Below are positions 16,725 to 26,723 of a stretch of DNA of 64,000 nucleotides, piece after piece; position 1 is the stretch's first letter, and each line of letters starts with the position of its first letter. A model generated the notes under the pieces. The model did no database searches. It was not told the DNA's origin and saw nothing but the letters and a program-made list of their open reading frames with translations. This DNA comes from CAZLMW01 sp964560875 (GTDB lineage Bacteria; Myxococcota_A; UBA9042), in assembly GCA_964560875.1 (NCBI GenBank), contig CAZLMW010000024.1, positions 1 through 64,000 of the forward strand. The letters run 5' to 3'. The position numbers and the translations under genes were made by a program.

Positions 16725-17453
16725 TCAGACCTTGTGCGCGATTCGATAGGTGTTGTCGATCTTGTAGAGCTCGCCGAGCGCGGGGCCCAGCTGTTCCGCC
16801 CATCGCTTGAACTCAAAGCCATGTTCCACGGCGAGCTCGGCGGCGAGGGCTTTGACGCGTTGGGTTTCTTCCGGGTCGATCAGGCGCGCTGCGAAGTGCT
16901 CGGTGACCTCTTCGGCGGGGTAGCCAGCCAATCCGTCCAAGGCATAGAACCGGATCTCATCGGAACGACTCGCCAGCAGCCCAACGAGGGTCGCGCGGAC
17001 GCGCTCGTGTCGGAAATCACGCAGGTTGGAGACGATCTCTCGAAGGCGCTCAAGCCCGTCGTGATAGCCTGGATCGCAGTCTTCGATGACCGAGAGCAGC
17101 GTATCCACGGCAACCTCGTCCCCAGCGATGCCGCGAAGCGCACGCAGCGGGAAATACACGGAGTTGTGCGTGCTGATGAAGTCGATGATTGGCTGCGACG
17201 CCACGTCGCCGGCGCGCGTCAAGAGTTCGTAGCAGTAGGTCTTCTCTTCTTCGTCGACCGTTGGGCCGTTGACGCGAATAGTGAAGCGTTCGAGCAGCGC
17301 GGTGTAGGCCTCGGGCGTGGCCATCTTCGCGAGCTCGTCCATCGCCAGGTAGCGCTCGTGGCTTTGACGGTAGGCGTCGGTGAGGCGCTTGCGGTGCTTT
17401 TCGATCTGTTTGCGCGGATCGCCGCCGCCTGTCAGGAAGTCGAAGAGTCCCAC
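16725..17453 (-). CDS. HEAT-like repeat protein of unknown function
   Basis: A 242-aa protein from the GTG at 17453. It begins GLFDFLTGGGDPRKQIEKHR and then forms paired helices of the HEAT/armadillo type: YFPLRALRGIAGDEVAVDTL, LERLREIVSNLRDFRHERVR and SDEIRFYALDGLAGYPAEEV. The frame is open upstream to 17780, but that extension is Arg/Pro-rich and unlike a protein. Such folds usually bind proteins. It is first in a likely operon with greA and tsaE. Role unknown. Confidence 0.65.
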   Translation of the reverse strand: MGLFDFLTGGGDPRKQIEKHRKRLTDAYRQSHERYLAMDELAKMATPEAYTALLERFTIRVNGPTVDEEEKTYCYELLTRAGDVASQPIIDFISTHNSVYFPLRALRGIAGDEVAVDTLLSVIEDCDPGYHDGLERLREIVSNLRDFRHERVRATLVGLLASRSDEIRFYALDGLAGYPAEEVTEHFAARLIDPEETQRVKALAAELAVEHGFEFKRWAEQLGPALGELYKIDNTYRIAHKV

Positions 17454-17676
17454 GGATTGCCCCACAATGGCCGCGGTCCGTCGAAGAGACCGGGCGTCGA
17501 TGCGTTGACCATGTGCGCGTCGTGGCGTGTCCGCGCCGCGTTGCTGGTCGGGTGAGAGCGCCCTTGTTGGCTCCGGAGAGCTTTGACCAGGGCTGCCGCG
17601 CCGAGGCGCGAGCCTGCAGCCGGCTTGATGAATCGCACCAACCCCGTTTGCAGGCGCGCGAACATAGCAGACGAAG

Positions 17677-18330
17677 ATGACCCGATCCACAACAACGTCG
17701 ATGGTTTGCAGGGGCATTGCGGCGCCCCTGGCGGCGGCCTGTCTGGGCGTCTTGATGACGGTCGGATGCGGCGGTCCCACGGCCCATCGAGGTCAGGGTG
17801 GGGGCGGGTATAGCGGGCCCGAAACAGACGCGGTCGAGCCCATCTCAGCCTCTGCGGTTGAGGCGGTCGGCGGCCGCAGGGTGCGGCGCATGAAGATGAC
17901 AAAGAAGCGCGCCCGCCGATGCGCGTCGATCCGACCTGCCATCGAGGCCGGGGCTCGTAAGGCCGGTGTGGACGGCACGCTGATGCTGGCCGTTGCGTGG
18001 GTTGAGAGCGGCTTTTCGGCGAGAGCGCGGTCGGGCGCTGGTGCGATCGGCGTGATGCAGCTCTTGCGCCGAACCTCGCGGGCGTTCGGCTGTGACGATC
18101 CCACAAACGTCCGTTGCGCGGCGTTTGCGGCGTCGCGCCTCTATGCACGTTTAATGGTCCGTTTTGACGGTGCGCACGTCTACGCTTTGTGCGCCTACAA
18201 CGCCGGAGCTGGACGCATCCGCAAGTCGTTCAGTGGCGGCGAGCTGCCGTTTAACCGGAGCTATGCGGATCGCGTGTTGTGGGCACGAGACCGGCTCGCG
18301 ACGCACGGGTGTACGGCGGACGCTCGATGA
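17677..18330 (+). CDS. lytic transglycosylase-like lipoprotein (SLT fold)
   Basis: A 217-aa lipoprotein with lipobox MTVGC near residue 31. The SLT domain spans about 85-205: VAWVESGFSARA with the catalytic Glu of the ES pair, GAIGVMQLLRRTS, and CAYNAGAGRIRKS. These three blocks are the standard Slt70/MltE-type signature, so it should cleave glycan strands in peptidoglycan. The region between lipobox and domain is Gly-rich then basic. It diverges from the HEAT-like gene and converges on rpoZ. Confidence 0.85.
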   Translation: MTRSTTTSMVCRGIAAPLAAACLGVLMTVGCGGPTAHRGQGGGGYSGPETDAVEPISASAVEAVGGRRVRRMKMTKKRARRCASIRPAIEAGARKAGVDGTLMLAVAWVESGFSARARSGAGAIGVMQLLRRTSRAFGCDDPTNVRCAAFAASRLYARLMVRFDGAHVYALCAYNAGAGRIRKSFSGGELPFNRSYADRVLWARDRLATHGCTADAR

Positions 18331-18390
18331 GATCGAACGAACAAAAGTGTCGGGTTGTTTGGGGCGCCAATCAGACGCGTTGGCTGCGTC

Positions 18391-18609
18391 TCAGCGCTCG
18401 TGGCGCTCGATCAGCGGCGCGACGGCCTGGTCGAAGGAGAGGTGACCATGGGCGGCTTCGCGGAGCGCGGTGACGCACTCTTTGTTCTTGCTCTCGATCG
18501 TGGGCGCCTCACCCTCGCGCAGCTGACGGGCGCGCTTGGCCGCCAACATCACCAGCGCGAAACGATTGGGGACGTTGTCGAGGCAGTCTTCGATCGTGAT
18601 GCGGGCCAT
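18391..18609 (-). CDS. rpoZ: RNA polymerase omega subunit
   Basis: A 72-aa protein with the omega pattern: MARITIEDCLDNVPNRFALV, then MLAAKRARQLREGE. The start at 18609 has GGAG upstream and removes two extra residues. Omega helps RNA polymerase assembly. The usual neighbour gmk is absent here. Confidence 0.93.
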   Translation of the reverse strand: MARITIEDCLDNVPNRFALVMLAAKRARQLREGEAPTIESKNKECVTALREAAHGHLSFDQAVAPLIERHER

Positions 18610-18993
18610 GTGCAACTCCGGCGCTCAAGAGGCGCGGGATTGTATGCATCTGTCTTCGCGAGTCAATGCTTCTTTGGGGCGGCCTGGGGCGGCCTCAGGT
18701 TCGATCGGGGTTCGCGGGGCGCGAGGGTCCTTGTGAGGGTGTGAGTTCGGGTTCGGGTTCGGGTTTGGGTGGCTCGGACTCGGCCCATCGCTCAATCAGC
18801 GACTTCCAATCGGGCCTGTGGGGCGGCCGGGCGGCCCGCACGCCAGAGTCCGCGCGGTCGTGACCGGCATACCCGGACTGCGACGCGACCGGTCGCCGTA
18901 ATGTGCTCAGCAGGGGTCGGTCTGGCGAACGTCGGTCGTTTGCCACCCCCATGGCCTTGCCGTAACCTAGCGGCGATCTTGGCGGGGGGATCT
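18610..18993. other. 384-nt divergent intergenic region
   Basis: Between rpoZ (leftward) and a Ser/Thr kinase gene (rightward). It carries a 6-bp tandem repeat at 18745-18768. An 85-codon minus-strand frame (18695-18952) is open but has no recognisable domain. Confidence 0.5.
18745..18768 (+). repeat. 6-bp tandem repeat, four units
   Basis: Three GTTCGG units and one GTTTGG in a row. It could vary in number by slippage. It lies upstream of the kinase gene. Confidence 0.6.
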
Positions 18994-20874
<1,881 letters not shown>

Positions 20875-20915
20875 CCCGCGGCGGTTGATGCGACCCCTGT
20901 TCGTCCAGGCTCCAA

Positions 20916-21596
20916 TCAGCTTCCAGCGACAAAACGGCGACCCGCCGCAACCAGGCCGACCTTGGCGACCGCGCCGCGCAACCACGCGGACGCTTCATCC
21001 GTGCCCCCAAGCGCCTTCACCACGAGGTCCCAGTTCCGCTTGGCGATATAGACCGGGCGCCCCTTCACTTGCTTGCCGACCGGTGTGCGCGTGGTCGCGT
21101 CGATCAGGGCCACCGAAAGGTCGACCGTCGTCAACTTGACCGGAAAGATCGCAAAACCGCGCTGGATCTTGATGAGTCGCTCGTCCGACTCGAGCCAGAT
21201 TCGCCCGTGATCAGCGGCCCGCAGCGTCATCCAACCAACAGCGCCCAGGAACGCAAAAGCGACGAGCGCGTCGTCGTACGAGCCGGTCTTGATGAGGTCG
21301 ATAACGCTGTACCAGGGCAAAAAGATGATGGCCATCGCGAGCAGTTTTCGAAGGAAGGCCGAGAATCGCCCGGTACGGATCAGGATTTCACGGCCGGCCA
21401 AGGCGTCGTACAGCCCCGACAGGATGCTGGTGGACATCGCGACGATCACGGTCATCGCCGTGAAGACGAGCGCCCACGTGACGGCTTCGCGCAGGTCTTC
21501 GGTCGGCGCGCGGGCCCCGGGGTCCATCGCCGCGATCAAGCTGTCCGGGATGCGCCGCGCAAATCGGGCCAGGGGTTGCCATTGGGTGGACGCCAT
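20916..21596 (-). CDS. membrane protein of unknown function
   Basis: A 226-aa protein. Hydrophobic helices at about 38-62 (ALVFTAMTVIVAMSTSILSG), 85-102 (LLAMAIIFLPWYSVIDLI) and 108-125, then a soluble C-terminal half (DERLIKIQRGFAIFPVKLTT, ATTRTPVGKQVKGRPVYIAK) that may form a small beta-rich domain. The family is not recognised. It starts 6 nt after the potassium-channel gene upstream on the same strand, so it could be an accessory to that channel (inference). Confidence 0.55.
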   Translation of the reverse strand: MASTQWQPLARFARRIPDSLIAAMDPGARAPTEDLREAVTWALVFTAMTVIVAMSTSILSGLYDALAGREILIRTGRFSAFLRKLLAMAIIFLPWYSVIDLIKTGSYDDALVAFAFLGAVGWMTLRAADHGRIWLESDERLIKIQRGFAIFPVKLTTVDLSVALIDATTRTPVGKQVKGRPVYIAKRNWDLVVKALGGTDEASAWLRGAVAKVGLVAAGRRFVAGS

Positions 21597-21602
21597 CAGC
21601 CG

Positions 21603-22565
21603 CTACCGCGTCATCCGACGACAGAAGACAAAAACGAACAACGAGATTGAAAACACCCCCAGCAAAGCTTCGGCAGCCGCGAAGAACCGCGCGATGCCGA
21701 CGGGGGTGATCTCTCCGTACCCGAGACTCGTAAAGGTGACGACCGAAAAATACAAGCAAGTCGACAAGTTATTGGTGTCGCCGTCGGGCACATTCAGCGT
21801 GCACATCGTATAAATCAGCGCAAACCCGAAGATGATGATGAAGAAGAGGCCCGCGGTTCGTTTCGGTTCCTCGCCGTAGCCGCACGTCGCCCACAGCGTC
21901 CACCACCAGACGCGATCGACCCAGCTGCCCGTGACACGCTTGAGGTCACATTCGCGCACCCAGAACGCGCCCGCCGTGTCGAACTGGCCGTTGGTCGTGT
22001 ACAGCTCTTTGAACATCGAGAAGACCTGGCCGGCTTTCGCGAGGTCCTTGTGTTGGCCGCTTTCGTACGGGTTGCTCAGGCCCACGCGTCGCAGCGAGCC
22101 GATTTTCACGCCGTCGAGGATCGCCTCAGCCCAGCGTGCGTTAACGACAGTGGCGCGGCGGAGGTCGACCTTGTCGAAGATAGCGCTCTCGAAATTGGCC
22201 TTGTCCAGCGTGGAGAAATCGAAGCCGACGCGGTCAAAGCGGGCGTTGTAGAAGTTAACGCCCGTCAGGTCGGAATGCTGCAGGTTCTTGACCGACAGCA
22301 TCAGTCCCGAGAGGTCCGCGCCGACCAGGAAGAGGTCGCGAATCCGGATGACGCCCAGCGACGCGAGCTTGCGGAAGGCGTCGTGTAGGGCGGCCTTCTC
22401 GACTTCGTTGCCGACACCCTTGCTGACACGTCGCGTGTGAAGAATGCAGAGATCGTGCCCGAATTCGGCTTCGAGCTTGCATTCAGCGTTGGCACATTTG
22501 GCCGTGGCTGGCGCGCCGCCGATGGTTGTCTTGTCGGCGTTGGGGTTGCTGGCGGCGGGTGGCAC
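21603..22565 (-). CDS. potassium-channel protein with pentapeptide repeats
   Basis: A 320-aa protein. N-terminal Cys/His cluster (CANAECKLEA then HDLCILH) that may bind zinc. Pentapeptide repeats at about 75-150 (DLSGLMLSVKNLQHSDLTGV, then NFYNARFDRVGFDFSTLDKA). The C-terminal ion-channel module is at about 225-320, with two helices and the pore segment VVTFTSLGYGEITPVG. The filter is SLGYGE, close to the potassium TxGYGD. The fusion of pentapeptide repeats to a two-helix channel is known but uncommon; the repeats probably act as a cytoplasmic oligomerising domain. Confidence 0.82.
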   Translation of the reverse strand: MPPAASNPNADKTTIGGAPATAKCANAECKLEAEFGHDLCILHTRRVSKGVGNEVEKAALHDAFRKLASLGVIRIRDLFLVGADLSGLMLSVKNLQHSDLTGVNFYNARFDRVGFDFSTLDKANFESAIFDKVDLRRATVVNARWAEAILDGVKIGSLRRVGLSNPYESGQHKDLAKAGQVFSMFKELYTTNGQFDTAGAFWVRECDLKRVTGSWVDRVWWWTLWATCGYGEEPKRTAGLFFIIIFGFALIYTMCTLNVPDGDTNNLSTCLYFSVVTFTSLGYGEITPVGIARFFAAAEALLGVFSISLFVFVFCRRMTR

Positions 22566-22723
22566 GACGGTTTCATCCTTTGGAGTCCCCGCGATGGTAG
22601 GCGACCGACACCAACGCTATCAACGGGGGGCGTGCAGCGGCGATTGCCGGGATCAACCTCAGGGTCTAATCTGCGCCACCCTTGGCGGGCCCGACCGGTC
22701 CGCATTCGACGCAGGAGGAGCCC

Positions 22724-25378
22724 ATGGCGGACCAACCGAGCACCCTCGACATGCCGAAAAAATACAAGTTCATCGAGGCCGAGCCACGGTGGGTGAAGGC
22801 TTGGGACGAGGCGGGCATCTACCGTTACAACGCGCAAAGCGACGCGGCCAAGGCGGGCAAGGTCTACTCGGTCGACACGCCACCGCCGTACGTGAGCGCG
22901 GCCCACCTGCATGTCGGTCACGCGATGAGCTACTCGCAGGCCGAGTTCGTGGTGCGGTTCAAGCGGATGCGAGGCTACGAGATCTTCTACCCGATGGGTT
23001 TTGACGACAACGGCCTGCCCACCGAGCGCTACGTCGAAAAGAAGTACAAGGTCCACAAGGGCAACATCACCCGCGACGAGTTCGTGAAGCTGTGCTTGAA
23101 GGAAACGCAGGCAGGCGCCGAGGCGTACAAGGACCTGTGGCGTTCGCTCGGTTTGTCCGTCGACTGGCGCATGACGTACTCGACCATTCAGCCGCGCGCC
23201 GTCGAACACGCTCAACGGTCGTTCATTGAGCTGGTTACCAGCGGTCATATCGAGCGACGCGTCGACCCGATCCTCTGGGACCCCAAGCTCGGCACCGCGC
23301 TTGCCCAGGCCGATGTCGAGGCGGGCGACGAGAAGAATCGGCCCCTGCATCGGCTGCGTTTTCCGCGAACCGACGGCGGCGACGATGGCGTGATCGATAC
23401 GACCCGTCCGGAGTTGGTCACTGCGTGCGTCGCGATCGCGTGCAACCCCGATGACGAGCGTTTTTCCGGGCTCGGTCCCGATGTTCGCTTCGAGGTTCCG
23501 CTCACCGACCTACGCGCCGATGGCAGCACTGGTGAGCGCCTGACCGTGCCGCTGATCCGCGACGAGGGCGTCGACCCCGAGTTCGGCACCGGCCTGATGA
23601 TGGTCTGCACGTTCGGCGACGCCGAGGACATCGTGAAGTGGCGCGTGCACAAGCTCGACACCCGGATGGTCATCGATCGGCGCGGCCGCATGGACACGCC
23701 GGAGCTGCCGACGCTGCACGGAAAGCGCGTGCACGTCGCGGTCAAAGGCAAGCTCGCCAACACCTACAACGAAGCGCGCCTCGCCGCCAAAGAGCTGCTC
23801 GAGGAGCACGGCTACCTGTTGAGCGTTCACGACAACGTTTCACGCGCGTCCGTCAGCGATCGCAGCGGTTGTGCGGTCGAGATCCAGGTCGTGCCCCAGT
23901 GGTTCATTCGTCTGTTGGACCTCAAAGACGAGCTCATCGCGCGCGGCAGAGAGATCAATTGGCATCCCGCGTTCATGCGCGACCGCTACGAGGACTGGGT
24001 GAGCGGGCTGAAGTGGGACTGGAATATCTCCCGGCAGCGCTTCTACGGCGTGCCGTTTCCCGTTTGGTATCGAGAAGACACGGGCGCGGCGGTGTTCCCC
24101 GATTTTGGCGATTTGCCGCTCGATCCGCTGGTTGACGACGCCCCGGCCTCGGTCAAAGCACAGGTCCCCGATGGCGTGCAATTGCGGCCCGAAGAAGACG
24201 TGATGGACACGTGGATGACGTCTTCGTTGACGCCGCTCATCAACGCGAACTGGGCCTTTTGGGAAACGGACGCGCCGTCGGACGATGTCGCCGCCGAGGC
24301 GCGCCCGGACATCTACCCGATGGGTGTCCGCGTGCAGGCGTTCGAGATCATCCGAACGTGGCTCTTCTACACCGTCGCCAAGAGCCACCTGCACACCGGT
24401 TGTTTGCCGTGGAAAGACGTGATGATCAGCGGCTGGGGGCTGGACCGCGCTGGTAAGAAGATGTCCAAGCGGCTCGGCAATTTCGTCGATCCCGCGTCGG
24501 TGATTCAGCGCTATTCGGCCGACTCGCTGCGGTACTGGTCGGCGGGCGCCACGCTCGGGCACGACCTGCGCTACCTGGAAGAGGACGTCAAAGGCGGCAA
24601 GCGGCTGTTGACCAAGCTCTGGAACAGCACGCGTTTTGCGATGATGAGCATCGGCGATTGGGCCCCGGGTTCGGGCGCGGCCGACGATCCGACCGCCGCG
24701 GATCGCTGGATCCGAAGTCGCATCGTCGAAGCCGTCGAAGACGCCACCGAAGCCTTCGAGCAATACGAATACAGCCGCGCCGTTCGCGCCGCCGAGAACC
24801 TGTTTTGGCGGGATTGGTGCGACAACTACCTTGAGATCGTGAAGGACCGCTTCCGCAACCCCGATCGCTGGTCGGCCGGCGAGGTAGAGGCCGCGCGCCG
24901 CACGATCTTCGAGGGAACCTGGGCCATGCTGCGGCTTTTCGCGCCCGTGTTGCCGTTCGTGACCGAAGAGCTTTACAACGCCGCGATCCTGCCGCGTATG
25001 GGAGCCGGGGCGCCGACCAGCATTCACATCGCGCCCTGGCCCAAGGCCGAGGACGGGACGATCGACGTGTTCGGCGGCAAGCGTGACGAAGCTGCAGAGC
25101 AGACCGGCGGACTGTTGGTCGACCTGGTAGCGGCGGTCCGGCAGCTCAAGACGATGCAGCAGACGAGCCTCGGCACGCCGCTCGAGAAGATCTACGTCAA
25201 GTGTGGCGACGATGATCGCGACGAGATCCGGTCGCTCCTCGCCGATTGGCAGGCAGCGGCGCGCGCGGCAGACGTTTCCTTCGATGCGCCTGCAGCCGAA
25301 CACGAGCAGGCCAACCCGGCCCACCAGGTCGCCAGTCGAGACGTTCACATCGGCGTCGTACTCGCGCCGAAAAACTGA
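22724..25378 (+). CDS. valS: valine--tRNA ligase
   Basis: An 884-aa class I synthetase. Start at 22724 with AGGAGGAG upstream. N-terminal TPPPYVSAAHLHVGHAMSYS holds the HIGH-type motif, followed by FYPMGFDDNGLPTERYVEKK, a ValS hallmark. The CP1 editing domain lies in about 190-350 (DTTRPELVTACVAIACNPDD). KMSKR is in GKKMSKRLGNFVDP near residue 580. The anticodon-binding domain follows. The protein ends without an obvious long coiled coil, so it looks like the shorter, archaeal-like ValS type (inference). Confidence 0.95.
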   Translation: MADQPSTLDMPKKYKFIEAEPRWVKAWDEAGIYRYNAQSDAAKAGKVYSVDTPPPYVSAAHLHVGHAMSYSQAEFVVRFKRMRGYEIFYPMGFDDNGLPTERYVEKKYKVHKGNITRDEFVKLCLKETQAGAEAYKDLWRSLGLSVDWRMTYSTIQPRAVEHAQRSFIELVTSGHIERRVDPILWDPKLGTALAQADVEAGDEKNRPLHRLRFPRTDGGDDGVIDTTRPELVTACVAIACNPDDERFSGLGPDVRFEVPLTDLRADGSTGERLTVPLIRDEGVDPEFGTGLMMVCTFGDAEDIVKWRVHKLDTRMVIDRRGRMDTPELPTLHGKRVHVAVKGKLANTYNEARLAAKELLEEHGYLLSVHDNVSRASVSDRSGCAVEIQVVPQWFIRLLDLKDELIARGREINWHPAFMRDRYEDWVSGLKWDWNISRQRFYGVPFPVWYREDTGAAVFPDFGDLPLDPLVDDAPASVKAQVPDGVQLRPEEDVMDTWMTSSLTPLINANWAFWETDAPSDDVAAEARPDIYPMGVRVQAFEIIRTWLFYTVAKSHLHTGCLPWKDVMISGWGLDRAGKKMSKRLGNFVDPASVIQRYSADSLRYWSAGATLGHDLRYLEEDVKGGKRLLTKLWNSTRFAMMSIGDWAPGSGAADDPTAADRWIRSRIVEAVEDATEAFEQYEYSRAVRAAENLFWRDWCDNYLEIVKDRFRNPDRWSAGEVEAARRTIFEGTWAMLRLFAPVLPFVTEELYNAAILPRMGAGAPTSIHIAPWPKAEDGTIDVFGGKRDEAAEQTGGLLVDLVAAVRQLKTMQQTSLGTPLEKIYVKCGDDDRDEIRSLLADWQAAARAADVSFDAPAAEHEQANPAHQVASRDVHIGVVLAPKN

Positions 25379-25401
25379 CGTCCGCTCGTTGATGGTCCGA
25401 G

Positions 25402-26679
25402 CTACACCGCGGCTGCGATCGCGAAGGCAACTCCGCCGGCCATGATCAGGGTGCTCGCCACGCGTCTCGCCCAGCCTGATTTCGAAAGACGGCCCGCCTT
25501 TGATTCCGAAAGGCGTCCGTTGATCGCGCGCCAAGCGAAGTAGACGGCTCCGCAGAAGACAGACTGCGCTGCGTCCAAGCCGATCCCGAAGCTGGCAAGC
25601 GGCCACAGCAAGCCGTCGACGCCAACAGCGAGACGCGCGAGTTCGCTGCCAAATGCCCAGCCGTGGACGAGCCCGAATCCAAGGGCTCCTACGGCGCTGC
25701 GCAACGTACTGCCCGTCGCTGGATCGCGCGCCTGGAAGCCGGCCCAAACGATCGACAGGCCGATGCCCACCTCGATCAGCCAGTGGCCGGGGAGCCCGAG
25801 TATGAGCGCCCCAAACATCGCCGCCATGTGCCCGATCGAGAACAGGATAACGAGCACGAGGAGGCCGCGGATCGTGGCGGCGCAGAGCACAAGTGCGGCC
25901 AGGAAGAGCAGGTGGTCGACGCCGACCGCCAGGTGCATGGCGCCTTCTTTGGCCCAGGCCTGCAAAATCGGGAAAGGGGGCGGTTTGAGCGATGCCCAGC
26001 GTCGTGTTGCGCGCGCTCGTTCGGGGTCGGGGAAGTCGCTGCTCTTGGCACGCTCGGTCCCGGGTTCGTCACCTTCGTTGTGGGCGTCGTGGGGGTCGTT
26101 GTCGGCGCTGCTGGTGGCGGCGATGGGGAGCGGACGCCCCGCGGTGAGAACCGGGATCTCGAGCGCGCCCAGCCGCGGTGCAATGAGCATGCGCCGCGGT
26201 CGTGAGTCGCCGATGCGCAGACCGATGTAGAGGGTCGTGCGGGTCTTGTCGCGCCGATAATCCACGCGGCGGAGCCGAAGCGACTTCATCGGACGGGGGC
26301 AAGTCAACGTCAGCGGGAACGCGCGAAACCCGGGTCGTGGTGCCCAGGCCCGCTTCTTCGCGGGACTGATCGTGCAGCCGTCGTAGTCGAAGCTTGAAGC
26401 CAGTTGGCCGGCAAAGGCGGCGTCGCTGCGATCGGTCGGCAGGCCAAGCTGCCGCGCTTGGTCGTAGAAAGCAGCGATATGACTGTCGTGCAGGGCGTAG
26501 ACGACATCGAACTTGCGGCCATCGGTCGTCTTGAGGTCGATGACGATGTTCTGCGCGACCTCGTCGATGATATGCGGCCAGGCGACGGCCGGGGCCAGGA
26601 GCAATGCGGCGTGCGCACCACCCCCAACCAGCAGGAGGAGCGCTCGTACCCCGGCGATGCGATACAAGAACGTAAGCAC
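25402..26679 (-). CDS. HupE/UreJ-like membrane protein
   Basis: A 425-aa protein. Signal-like N-terminus (to about 33), then a soluble exported domain of about 180 residues with no known fold, then a HupE/UreJ_2-type membrane module from about 245. Seen there: HLAVGVDHLLFLAALVLCA, VILFSIGHMAAMFGA and GALGFGLVHGWAFGSELA, all with the family's conserved His and Asp that suggest metal handling. HupE proteins are linked to nickel or cobalt permeation, but substrates of this subfamily are unproven. It is divergent from the somatomedin-B-like lipoprotein 44 nt away. Confidence 0.75.
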   Translation of the reverse strand: MLTFLYRIAGVRALLLLVGGGAHAALLLAPAVAWPHIIDEVAQNIVIDLKTTDGRKFDVVYALHDSHIAAFYDQARQLGLPTDRSDAAFAGQLASSFDYDGCTISPAKKRAWAPRPGFRAFPLTLTCPRPMKSLRLRRVDYRRDKTRTTLYIGLRIGDSRPRRMLIAPRLGALEIPVLTAGRPLPIAATSSADNDPHDAHNEGDEPGTERAKSSDFPDPERARATRRWASLKPPPFPILQAWAKEGAMHLAVGVDHLLFLAALVLCAATIRGLLVLVILFSIGHMAAMFGALILGLPGHWLIEVGIGLSIVWAGFQARDPATGSTLRSAVGALGFGLVHGWAFGSELARLAVGVDGLLWPLASFGIGLDAAQSVFCGAVYFAWRAINGRLSESKAGRLSKSGWARRVASTLIMAGGVAFAIAAAV

Positions 26680-26723
26680 GCTGGCGGGCCCCGACGAAAG
26701 CCGTACAATGCCGCGCCGGAGCG

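Noticed and set aside
18695..18952. 85-codon minus-strand frame upstream of rpoZ
   Set aside because: The peptide is Pro/Glu/Arg-rich, partly made by the 6-bp tandem repeat, with no known domain; it occupies the promoter region of the kinase gene.
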